Of a stretch of 10,091 nt of DNA, positions 1-7,020 are shown one piece after another. The position numbers were made by a program, and so were the translations under genes. The notes below the pieces were generated by a model. It saw only the letters and a list, made by a program, of their open reading frames with translations, made no database searches and was not told the DNA's origin. The first letter of the stretch is position 1. Every line of letters starts with the position of its first letter. The stretch is taken from NCBI GenBank assembly GCA_015494385.1, contig WGBJ01000366.1, forward strand, positions 1 through 10,091, read 5' to 3'. This stretch comes from Marinosulfonomonas sp. (GTDB lineage: Bacteria; Pseudomonadota; Alphaproteobacteria; Rhodobacterales; Rhodobacteraceae).

Positions 1-821
1 ACAACGTCCTGATCGGTGCGGGGCAGGGCGGATTCAAAAATGTCCTTCATCACATCGCGTTTGCGGATCAGGCCCAGATCATGCAGCATCAGTTTGATGA
101 TGTCGCGATGGCCCGGATAGCGGATGGTGCGATAGGATACCGACCGCGCCTTGCCCTGTAATTTTTCGGCCAAAGTGCCAAGGCCGCCCGAGGTGTTGAA
201 ACACTCGTAATCCACCCCGTCCACCGACAGGATTTCCAGATCTTCCAGCGGCGCGGTTTTCACCAGCTTGCCATCCACAAGCGCATCGCAGGGGTTGCAA
301 TATTCGTTGATCAACCCGTCGGTTGACCACGTCAGATTATATTTCAGCGCGTTGGTCGGGTAGAGCGGTAGCGCCCCGACCCGCAAGCTGAGCGTGTCGA
401 TTTCGTCAAACTCCGCCGCCAGATGTGCGCCCGCGATGCCCACGAAACCTGGCGCAAGGCCGCATTGCGGCATGAACACGGTGTTGGCCCCCTCGGCAAG
501 TTCGCGCACGGCGTTGGTCGAGGCCACGTCCTCGGTCAGATCGAAATAATGCGCACCGGCGCGTTTGGCACCCGCTGCGATGGTGGGGGTCAGGAAAAAC
601 GGAGCGGCGGAAATCACCGCATCAAACCCGTCCAGCGCCGCCGCAACGGCATCCGCGTCGCCTGCGTCCATCTGGGTGATGGCCACATCGGGCATGTCGA
701 TGGCTTTCAGCGCCTCCAGATCACGATCGGCGACGGTCACGCTGTAATTCGGTGATTCCGCCAAAAACGCGGCGATGGTCTGGCCGATTTTACCGCCACC
801 GATGATGCATACCTTCCACAT
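1..821 (-). CDS. Saccharopine dehydrogenase-family oxidoreductase (lysine 6-dehydrogenase-like), 3' end outside window
   Basis: This is probably a cytosolic NAD(P)-dependent dehydrogenase acting on lysine, saccharopine or a related amino acid. About 273 residues are visible and the C-terminus lies outside the window. The protein opens with a Rossmann fold: beta strand then GGGKIG at residues 8-13 (GxGxxG), with Asp32 in VADRD at the end of the second strand, where an acidic residue usually favours NAD. Further in come PQCGLAPGF and a segment with YNLTW followed by [10 protein letters not shown], typical of the catalytic part of the saccharopine/lysine dehydrogenase family. I chose the ATG at 821 because AGGAG lies 8 bases upstream; the in-frame ATG at 827 leaves only 2 bases and would add Met-Pro. 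The Lrp-type regulator gene is upstream on the same strand, 107 bases away, so the two may be cotranscribed or the regulator may control this gene. Family assignment is fairly secure; the substrate is not, and carboxynorspermidine or homospermidine synthase-like relatives remain possible. Confidence 0.8.
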   Translation of the reverse strand, partial: MWKVCIIGGGKIGQTIAAFLAESPNYSVTVADRDLEALKAIDMPDVAITQMDAGDADAVAAALDGFDAVISAAPFFLTPTIAAGAKRAGAHYFDLTEDVASTNAVRELAEGANTVFMPQCGLAPGFVGIAGAHLAAEFDEIDTLSLRVGALPLYPTNALKYNLTWSTDGLINEYCNPCDALVDGKLVKTAPLEDLEILSVDGVDYECFNTSGGLGTLAEKLQGKARSVSYRTIRYPGHRDIIKLMLHDLGLIRKRDVMKDIFESALPRTDQDV

Positions 822-928
822 GGGCATTTCTCCTGTTTTGCCTGTTTAGGTAAATGTGGAGGGTGTCGATGGGGAAAGGCAGGGATAAAACCGGCGGGAA
901 AGTGGTTGGATGCCGACAAATAGGCGGA
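822..928. other. Intergenic spacer between the regulator and the dehydrogenase
   Basis: These 107 bases separate two minus-strand genes. Apart from the ribosome binding site I see no clear hairpin with a T-run and no convincing promoter. Read-through from the regulator gene is therefore possible. Confidence 0.4.
830..834 (-). promoter_or_regulatory. Ribosome binding site that selects the start of the dehydrogenase
   Basis: On the minus strand this reads AGGAG. It is 8 bases from the ATG at 821 but only 2 bases from the in-frame ATG at 827, so it decides in favour of the downstream start codon. Confidence 0.6.
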
Positions 929-1447
929 TTAACCGTCAGTTTGTGTGTTCACATCCATGAACTGCGCCGCAATCCGCTGTGCAGTTTCATTATATCCGCG
1001 ATCAAAGCGGCGGCCGAACACCACAAACGTCTTGGTGCGCATCACCCCCGGTATTTCGGCGATTTCATCGACAACCACGTCCAGATCCTCGATCCGCGGG
1101 GCTTCGATGCTTAGGAACAGATCAAATTCGCCGTTGATCGACAGGCACAGGCGGATTTCCGCATATTGGCCAAGGCGACGCAGGATTTTGCGGGTTTCCT
1201 GCTGCTTAACTTCCATTAAAACAAGGACTTGGATGCTTTCCTCGGACGGGTTTTTACTTAAGACAACGGAATAGCCGGCAATCACCCCGTCCTTTTCCAT
1301 CCGCATAATGCGTTCATGCACGGTAGAGCGCGCCACATTCAGGCGGGCGGCGATATTGGTGGTGGATTCCCGCGCGTTGCGCTGCAATTCCCGCACAATC
1401 CGCCGGTCCAGATCGTCCTTCAGCCATTTTGATGATCTTTCCGTCAT
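929..1447 (-). CDS. Lrp/AsnC-family transcriptional regulator
   Basis: This is a 172-residue DNA-binding regulator of the feast/famine family, which senses amino acids or related small molecules. An N-terminal helix-turn-helix domain spans about residues 9-62, starting at LKDDLDRRIV, with the recognition helix around VARSTVHERIMRME (38-51). A RAM-type effector and oligomerisation domain follows from about residue 70 to 155, including GEFDLFLSIEAP and IPGVMRTKTFVVF. The length is normal for the family. The reading frame stays open upstream of the chosen ATG, but that extension has no family similarity and runs into the divergent gene. The ATG at 1447 has no Shine-Dalgarno sequence, and a promoter lies so close that the transcript is probably leaderless. 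The divergent 2-oxoacid dehydrogenase E1 gene recalls bkdR/bkdA1 of Pseudomonas, where an Lrp homologue activates branched-chain keto acid catabolism. Likely targets are the divergent operon, the downstream dehydrogenase and itself; this is inference. Confidence 0.9.
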   Translation of the reverse strand: MTERSSKWLKDDLDRRIVRELQRNARESTTNIAARLNVARSTVHERIMRMEKDGVIAGYSVVLSKNPSEESIQVLVLMEVKQQETRKILRRLGQYAEIRLCLSINGEFDLFLSIEAPRIEDLDVVVDEIAEIPGVMRTKTFVVFGRRFDRGYNETAQRIAAQFMDVNTQTDG

Positions 1448-1502
1448 AACGTCGATTATGCAGGGATTTCCGGTAGAATGGCAAGTGGTGTTATGACGGA
1501 AA
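1438..1502. promoter_or_regulatory. Candidate operator: perfect 13-bp inverted repeat around the regulator promoter
   Basis: The left arm TTTCCGTCATAAC (1438-1450) and right arm GTTATGACGGAAA (1490-1502) are exact reverse complements, separated by 39 bases. The arm centres are 52 bases apart, about five helical turns, so both arms face the same side of the DNA. The left arm covers the regulator's start codon and predicted transcription start; the right arm lies just upstream of its predicted -35 box. That placement suits an Lrp-type octamer that wraps or loops DNA and autoregulates. Protein binding is inferred, not seen. Confidence 0.6.
1455..1484 (-). promoter_or_regulatory. Predicted sigma-70-type promoter of the Lrp/AsnC gene
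   Basis: On the minus strand a -35 box TTGCCA (1484-1479, five of six consensus bases) and a -10 box CATAAT (1460-1455, five of six) are separated by 18 bases. Transcription would start near 1448, essentially at the ATG at 1447. That gives a leaderless mRNA and agrees with the missing Shine-Dalgarno sequence. On the plus strand I find TAGAAT at 1474-1479 as a possible -10 for the divergent operon, but no good -35 for it. Confidence 0.45.
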
Positions 1503-1552
1503 ACAGGCCAGAGTGGGCGAAACAGGGGTGATTCCGGCAATACGGGGACGAT

Positions 1553-3742
1553 ATGGATCGCGCAGCAATTGTTCATCAGAATTTTCTGGATCGGGTGGCG
1601 GCCAATGATTTGCCGCAGGGGGCGCCGGTTGTCACCGACCTGCCAAACACCAAACTGGTCGAGCTGTTCCGCAGTCAGGTGTTGTCGCGCCAACTGGATC
1701 GCACCAGCCGGATGATGCAAAAGGCGGGGCAGGGGTTTTACACCATCGGTTCCAGCGGGCACGAGGGCATGGCAGCGGTGGCCGAGGCCTTGCGGCCCAC
1801 CGATATGGCCTTCCTGCACTACCGCGATGCGGCGTTCCAGATACAGCGCAGCCAGCAGGTGCCGGGGCAGAATATTGCCTGGGATATGTTGCTGAGTTTC
1901 GCGGCTTCATCCGATGATCCCACCTCGGGCGGGCGGCACAAGGTATTGGGATCTAAGGCACTTTACATCCCGCCGCAAACCTCGACCATCGCCAGCCATC
2001 TGCCCAAAGCCGTGGGCGCAGCCTATTCCATCGGGCTTGCCCGCCGTCACGAACCCGAACACCGAGTATTGCCCGAGGACGCGATTGTGATGGCGTCGTT
2101 TGGCGATGCGTCCTCGAACCATTCCACCGCGCAAGGGGCGTTCAACACCGCCTGCTGGACCAGTTTCCAATCGGTGCCCATGCCCATGCTTTTCGTCTGC
2201 GAGGACAACGGAATCGGCATTTCCACCCCCACGCCGCAGGGCTGGGTGGCGGCGAATTTCATGCACCGGCCGGGGATGCGCTATTTCCATTGCGACGGGC
2301 TGGATATGGTCGAAACGCATCGCGTTGCGACACAGGCTGCCGATTATGTGCGCCGCCACCGCAAACCGGCGTTTTTGCATGTGAAAACCGTGCGGCTTTA
2401 TGGTCATGCGGGGTCGGATGTGGAAGCCACCTATCGCGCCAAACAGGCGATTGCGGCGGATGAGGCGAATGATCCGCTGTTGCATAGCGTGCGTATATTG
2501 CAAGAGACGGGCGCCTGTTCCCGCGACGAAGCCCTTGATATTTATCGCGAAACCGAAGCCCGCTGCACTCGCGTTGCCGCCCGTGCGGTCAAGCGCCCGC
2601 ATCTGAAAACCGCCTCCGACGTGGTGGCGTCCTTGATCCCGCCCAAACGGGACTGCGCCCCGACCAACGGCCCGTCGCCAAAGGATCGCGCCAAGGTGTT
2701 TGGCAGCGACATGCGGGCGATGGACGAGCCACAGGCGATGAACCGGCTGATCAACTGGGCGCTGACCGATCTGATGCTGGAACACGGCGAAATCGCGGTG
2801 ATGGGCGAGGATGTGGGGCGCAAAGGCGGGGTTTATGGCGTGACGCAAAAGCTGAAAACCCGCTTTGGCGCGGATCGGGTGATCGATACGCTGCTGGACG
2901 AACAATCCATCCTTGGACTGGCCATTGGCATGGCGCATAACGGTTTCATTCCGGTGCCGGAAATCCAGTTTCTGGCCTATCTGCACAACGCCGAAGACCA
3001 GATCAGGGGCGAGGCGGCAACATTGCCGTTTTTCTCGAACGGTCAATATACCAACCCGATGGTACTTCGAATTGCAGGGCTGGGCTATCAGCGCGGTTTT
3101 GGCGGGCATTTCCACAATGACAATTCGCTGGCCGTGCTGCGCGATATTCCCGGTGTGATCATTGCCTGCCCGTCCAACGGCGCGGATGCGGCGATGATGT
3201 TGCGCGAAGCTGTGCGGTTGGCGCGCGAGGAACAGCGGGTGGTGGTGTTCCTTGAACCGATTGCGCTCTATCCGATGCGGGATTTGCATGGCGAGGGCGA
3301 CAAGGGCTGGATGCACCTTTACCCGTCGCCCGACAAACGCATCCCGCTGGGGCAGGTTGGCGTGTCAGGGCGGGGCACGGATCTGGCGATTGTGACCTAT
3401 GGTAACGGGTTTTACCTGTCGCAACAGGCGGCGAAGGTGTTGAAGGGCAAAGGGGTAAAGCTGCGGGTGATCGACATGCGCTGGCTGGCTCCGCTGCCGA
3501 AAGAGGAATTGTTAAAACAAACAAAGGCTTGCGGGTCGGTGCTGATCGTAGACGAGTGCCGCGAAACCGGTAGCCAGTCCGAAGGTTTGATGGCGATGTT
3601 TACCGAGGCAGGCCGCGAAAATATCGCGCGGGTCACGGCGACGGATTGCTTTATCGCCACGGGGCCGGCCTATGGCGCGACCTTGCCCACGGCAGAGGGC
3701 ATCGCGCAAGTGGCGCTTGAATTGCTGGAGGGCACGAAATGA
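1553..3742 (+). CDS. Fused alpha/beta E1 subunit of a 2-oxoacid (branched-chain-type) dehydrogenase, ThDP-dependent
   Basis: This 729-residue protein joins both E1 halves, normally two subunits, in one chain; it should decarboxylate a 2-oxoacid and pass the acyl group on from thiamine diphosphate. The alpha part (about 40-365) has HYRD at 89-92, a ThDP/Mg2+ motif from GDA (184-186) to CEDN (216-219), and a YGHAGSD loop. Asp185 and Asn219 occupy the metal-ligand positions. A linker (about 365-395) leads to the beta part, with GEDVGRKGG from 418, the ThDP-activating Glu450 in LDEQS, PEIQF, and GGHFHNDNS at 517-525, followed by the C-terminal transketolase-like domain. GGGGA lies 4 bases before the ATG. 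The downstream acyltransferase gene overlaps by 4 bases. No E2 or E3 gene follows, so the lipoyl partner must be encoded elsewhere or replaced. Branched-chain 2-oxoacids are the most likely substrates; 2-oxoadipate from lysine breakdown is an alternative suggested only by the neighbouring dehydrogenase. Confidence 0.9.
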   Translation: MDRAAIVHQNFLDRVAANDLPQGAPVVTDLPNTKLVELFRSQVLSRQLDRTSRMMQKAGQGFYTIGSSGHEGMAAVAEALRPTDMAFLHYRDAAFQIQRSQQVPGQNIAWDMLLSFAASSDDPTSGGRHKVLGSKALYIPPQTSTIASHLPKAVGAAYSIGLARRHEPEHRVLPEDAIVMASFGDASSNHSTAQGAFNTACWTSFQSVPMPMLFVCEDNGIGISTPTPQGWVAANFMHRPGMRYFHCDGLDMVETHRVATQAADYVRRHRKPAFLHVKTVRLYGHAGSDVEATYRAKQAIAADEANDPLLHSVRILQETGACSRDEALDIYRETEARCTRVAARAVKRPHLKTASDVVASLIPPKRDCAPTNGPSPKDRAKVFGSDMRAMDEPQAMNRLINWALTDLMLEHGEIAVMGEDVGRKGGVYGVTQKLKTRFGADRVIDTLLDEQSILGLAIGMAHNGFIPVPEIQFLAYLHNAEDQIRGEAATLPFFSNGQYTNPMVLRIAGLGYQRGFGGHFHNDNSLAVLRDIPGVIIACPSNGADAAMMLREAVRLAREEQRVVVFLEPIALYPMRDLHGEGDKGWMHLYPSPDKRIPLGQVGVSGRGTDLAIVTYGNGFYLSQQAAKVLKGKGVKLRVIDMRWLAPLPKEELLKQTKACGSVLIVDECRETGSQSEGLMAMFTEAGRENIARVTATDCFIATGPAYGATLPTAEGIAQVALELLEGTK

Positions 3743-4767
3743 GGAAAACAGCGGTTCTGATCTGCCCCGGTCGTGGCACCTATAATGCGCCGGAACTGGG
3801 CTATATCGCGCGGCACTTTGGTTCACCTGCCTTGCTGGGTGAATTTGACGCTTACCGCACAGCGCAAGGGCAGGAAACGGTTTCGGCGCTGGACGGGGCC
3901 GAGAAGTTTTCGGCGCGGGTGCATACACGCGGGGACAATGCCTCGCCTTTGATTTATGCCGCGTCTTTGCTGGATGCGCAGGCGATTTCGGCGGATTACG
4001 ACATTGTCGCTGTCACCGGCAATTCGATGGGCTGGTATACCGCGCTGGCAGCGGGCGGGGCGCTGGACCCGATGGCAGGGTTTGCGGTGGTCAACACCAT
4101 GGGCATGCTGATGCAGGAACATCTGATTGGCGGGCAAACGCTCTATCCGTTTGTGGATGATAACTGGCAGGAAATCCCCGGCAAGCGCGATGAATTGCTG
4201 ACGCTTGTGGCGGATATCGACGGGCGGGACGGGGCCGTGCTGGCGGTGTCGATCCGGCTGGGTGGGATGCTGGTGCTGGCGGGCAATGAGGCGGGGTTAA
4301 AGGCGTTCGAAGCCGCTGTGCCCGCCTATGACCGCTATCCGTTGCGCCTGCCCAACCACGCGGCGTTTCATACCGCATTGCAAGAACCGGTTGCCGCCGA
4401 GGGGCGCGCGCGTTTGGGGGTGGATCTGTTTGGCACACCGCAAACCCCGCTGATTGACGGGCGCGGGGCGATCTGGTGGCCCCGTGCCACCGATGCGAAG
4501 GCGTTGCGCGACTATACCCTTGGGGCGCAAGTCACTGAAACCTATGATTTCACCCATGCTATTCAGGTGGCCGCGCGGGAATTTGCACCGGATGCGTTCA
4601 TCGTAACGGGGCCGGGGGCAACGCTGGGCGGTGCGATTGCACAATCCCTGATCGCGATTGACTGGGACGGGATGGATAGCAAAGCAGCCTTCCAGAGGCG
4701 GCAGGCTGACGATCCGGTCCTGATTGCAATGGGGCGCGAGGATCAGCGTGGTTTTGTTGCCGGCTGA
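3739..4767 (+). CDS. FabD-like acyltransferase (malonyl transferase fold) with altered substrate-binding residues
   Basis: This 342-residue protein belongs to the ACP S-malonyltransferase (FabD/AT) family, which moves acyl groups from CoA to a carrier thiol through an acyl-serine intermediate. The nucleophile is Ser96 in GNSMGWY, the partner His211 in FHTAL, and the C-terminal GPG loop (VTGPGATLGG) is present. Three usual features are changed. The N-terminal PGQG is PGRG (Arg12). The GHSxGE elbow has Asn95 and Trp99. The arginine that grips the malonyl carboxylate (Arg117 in E. coli FabD, 25 residues after the serine) is Met121, also 25 residues after Ser96. This suggests a non-carboxylated acyl substrate. 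The ATG overlaps the E1 stop codon as ATGA, with GGAGGG 6 bases upstream (3727-3732), so the two genes are translationally coupled. The protein may transfer the acyl product of E1, directly or via CoA, to a carrier; that role is inference. Database labels would probably read malonyl-CoA ACP transacylase, which may be wrong for this protein. Confidence 0.82.
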   Translation: MRKTAVLICPGRGTYNAPELGYIARHFGSPALLGEFDAYRTAQGQETVSALDGAEKFSARVHTRGDNASPLIYAASLLDAQAISADYDIVAVTGNSMGWYTALAAGGALDPMAGFAVVNTMGMLMQEHLIGGQTLYPFVDDNWQEIPGKRDELLTLVADIDGRDGAVLAVSIRLGGMLVLAGNEAGLKAFEAAVPAYDRYPLRLPNHAAFHTALQEPVAAEGRARLGVDLFGTPQTPLIDGRGAIWWPRATDAKALRDYTLGAQVTETYDFTHAIQVAAREFAPDAFIVTGPGATLGGAIAQSLIAIDWDGMDSKAAFQRRQADDPVLIAMGREDQRGFVAG

Positions 4768-4771
4768 TGTT

Positions 4772-6814
4772 CTATTGATTTGAAGTAACTGTTTTATTCG
4801 CACGGGCGCGCTGGACCTGAACCAGAATAGAAGGCGCAATCAGCCGGGCACCGGCTTCGGACAGGTGATTATTGTCGCGGTAATAGGATGTGCCATCAAT
4901 CAAGTTAATGCAGCGCCCGTCAAGGAAGGTGTTGCACAGGGTTTCATCGGGTTTAACGCGAAACAGGTTTGTGCTTTGCGCAGAGTCAAATACCGAAATT
5001 ACAGGCCCGTTCCGAGTTGTAAACGCTTGATACGAGGTGGAAATACTGTCGATATTTTCCTCATGTCCGGTCAAAATCCGCTTCACGGCAAGTTCGGGGA
5101 CATTCCAGCCGGCTTCGGGAATAGGGTAGACCAGAATGACATTGAATTCATTGGCCAGCTTGTGAATTTTTGCGGCATATGACTGTAACACCCTTTTCTG
5201 GCGCGCCGGATCATGAGGGCCGGCGTTTAAGTCTGCGTATTCCAGCAGGTCAACATAGTAGGCGCCTTTTCCGTTTTCGAAGCCCCCTTCACCGTTGGAA
5301 TATCTTTCGCCGTCCCAATAAAGGGTAAACCGTGACGTAATAACGAGGGTTTTTACGCCGGATTTACGGGCAAAATCCAGCATGGACCGGTTGTAATTGG
5401 TGCAGCGTAGTTTTTCGGGGGTGTGGGGGCGAAAATACCCTTCCAGACCGATGCAGCCGGCATAGGCAACGGAATAGGAGGATATACCCGCGTTTTTCAA
5501 GGCCTGCTGGGCCTGATGGGCAAGCGCATGGGAATGGCTGTCCCCGATGAACATAACGTCAATCCTGTCATTGATGATAAAATCCTGACATCCTTTGCGG
5601 GGATGGCTGCGATAATCCTCGCCTATCCTTATCATGCAGTTGTCATAGGGGTTTTCGCTTTGGGACAGGCCGGCATAGTATCGGGCGGTTTCATTCAGCC
5701 GTTGGGGCAGTCCGTTTTTCAGGTGCCCGTAAACGCCAAAGGCAATCAGGGCGCTGCCTGTGGCGGTGGCCAGCAGGAAAACCTGTCGCGGTGAGAGGGT
5801 GGTCGCGAGTTTGCCGGAGCGAAACGGCTGTTCGACAAATCGCCAGCTGAAATAGGCAAGGACCAGAGACAGGCCGGATAGGAACAGCATTTCCCACGGG
5901 CCAGGCGGGTACAGGTTGTAGATACGGGCAAAAGCGAACAAGGGTTGATGCCACAGATAGGCGCTATAGCTGATCAGGCCAATTGCGGTAAACGCCCGAA
6001 AGGATAAAAGCCGTGCAACCCATGTGCCCTTGGTGGCAAACATCAGGACAAGAACGGCTCCTCCGACTGGAACGGTTGCATAGAGCGAGGGAAACGGGGT
6101 GTTTTCATCATAATAAAAGATGGAAAACACGATCAGAGAAAACCCGAGCAGTGCGGCAACATTGCCTGGTTTTTGAGGGCTTTTAGCATGCAGGAATGCA
6201 ACGATTGAACCGGCCAGAAATTCCCATGCCCGGGTTGGAGCAAGATAGAAATTGGCAATCGGGTATGTCCGCCAACCCCACTCGGCAAGCGCCAGACTAA
6301 GGATCGCAAGCACGGAAATGCCATAGAAAGCCCGGTTGCACCTGTAACGCCATAGGAACAGCAGCAGGATCGGAAAAATCAGGTAATATTGTTCCTCGAC
6401 CGCCAGGCTCCAGGTGTGTAAAAGCGGCTTTTCATTTGCTGCGAGGTCGAAATATCCTGCTTCGCGGTAAAACAGGATGTTGGAGGCAAAAACAGAAACC
6501 GCCACCACGCTTTGTGCGAAATCCTTGTAGGAGTGGGCCGGCATCCACATCCAGGCAAAAGGAATACAAGCAGCAACAACCAGAAAAAGGGCAGGAAGAA
6601 TCCGACGCGCACGCCGTTTATAGAAACGCAGTATCGAAAACCGGCCTTGTTGCAGGTCCTCGAGAATAATTCCGGTAATCAGGTAGCCCGAGATAACAAA
6701 GAACACATCGACGCCGATGTAGCCGCCACTGAATGTGCTAAATCCTGCGTGAAATAAAATAACGGGCAGAACCGAAATTGCGCGCAAGCCATCAATTTCG
6801 GGCCTGTATTGCAT
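4772..6814 (-). CDS. Acyltransferase-3 membrane protein with C-terminal SGNH domain (surface polysaccharide O-acetyltransferase)
   Basis: This 680-residue protein has the two-part OafA-like architecture that acetylates O-antigen, exopolysaccharide or other surface sugars. The membrane part (about 1-370, roughly ten hydrophobic segments) starts with RPEIDGLRA and the conserved His22 in ILFHAGF. It also has LHTWSLAVEEQ (132-142) and a LWHQP motif. The periplasmic SGNH hydrolase/transferase part (about 400-675) has block I GDSHSH with nucleophile Ser426, and block V DNNHLS with Asp647 and His650, so the triad looks complete. Acetyl groups would be passed across the membrane by the AT3 domain and placed on the sugar by the SGNH domain. 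The gene stands alone: no glycosyltransferase or polysaccharide export gene is adjacent. It is convergent with the FabD-like gene, with 4 bases between stop codons. Its codons look more AT-rich than those of the genes to the left, hinting at later acquisition. The acceptor sugar cannot be told from sequence. The ribosome binding site is weak. Confidence 0.92.
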   Translation of the reverse strand: MQYRPEIDGLRAISVLPVILFHAGFSTFSGGYIGVDVFFVISGYLITGIILEDLQQGRFSILRFYKRRARRILPALFLVVAACIPFAWMWMPAHSYKDFAQSVVAVSVFASNILFYREAGYFDLAANEKPLLHTWSLAVEEQYYLIFPILLLFLWRYRCNRAFYGISVLAILSLALAEWGWRTYPIANFYLAPTRAWEFLAGSIVAFLHAKSPQKPGNVAALLGFSLIVFSIFYYDENTPFPSLYATVPVGGAVLVLMFATKGTWVARLLSFRAFTAIGLISYSAYLWHQPLFAFARIYNLYPPGPWEMLFLSGLSLVLAYFSWRFVEQPFRSGKLATTLSPRQVFLLATATGSALIAFGVYGHLKNGLPQRLNETARYYAGLSQSENPYDNCMIRIGEDYRSHPRKGCQDFIINDRIDVMFIGDSHSHALAHQAQQALKNAGISSYSVAYAGCIGLEGYFRPHTPEKLRCTNYNRSMLDFARKSGVKTLVITSRFTLYWDGERYSNGEGGFENGKGAYYVDLLEYADLNAGPHDPARQKRVLQSYAAKIHKLANEFNVILVYPIPEAGWNVPELAVKRILTGHEENIDSISTSYQAFTTRNGPVISVFDSAQSTNLFRVKPDETLCNTFLDGRCINLIDGTSYYRDNNHLSEAGARLIAPSILVQVQRARANKTVTSNQ

Positions 6815-7020
6815 GCCTTTACTCGTGTCCCTTGTTACTCAACCACTATACCTTTGTCTGCTTGGCAAAACGGCATTGCAAGTGGAAACCACCTGTTATG
6901 GCACCGTTTTCAGTGGGACACAGGAAAAGGCCATTCAGATGGTGAAAGGAACACAGCCCCTACAGAGGGGGGGGATCAAAGCATAAGGACGCCCTGATTG
7001 TTTACGTCATATGGTTGGTC
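6815..7020. other. Intergenic region upstream of the O-acetyltransferase gene
   Basis: These 206 bases follow the MepK-like gene and precede the O-acetyltransferase gene, both on the minus strand. They contain a run of eight G (6967-6974) beside CCCC, giving only a 4-bp stem. A short stem-loop lies at 6879-6895 (CAAGTGG, loop AAA, CCACCTG, one wobble pair). On the minus strand TATAGT (6850-6845) is a possible -10 box without a good -35. No stem followed by a T-run is evident, so I call no terminator. Confidence 0.4.

Noticed and set aside
423..755. 110-codon plus-strand frame
   Set aside because: It is antisense to the dehydrogenase gene, which has clear Rossmann and family motifs on the other strand.
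1448..1819. N-terminal extension of the Lrp/AsnC frame to 296 residues
   Set aside because: The extra 124 residues overlap the divergent E1 gene and have no Lrp similarity; the family N-terminus begins right after the ATG at 1447.
1907..3316. 469-codon open frame on the minus strand
   Set aside because: It lies entirely antisense to the fused E1 gene, its translation is rich in His, Arg and Gln without family motifs, and it is a typical shadow of GC-rich coding DNA.
4765..4774. Bidirectional terminator between the convergent acyltransferase and O-acetyltransferase genes
   Set aside because: Only four bases separate the stop codons, and I see no stem-loop with flanking T/A runs around the junction.
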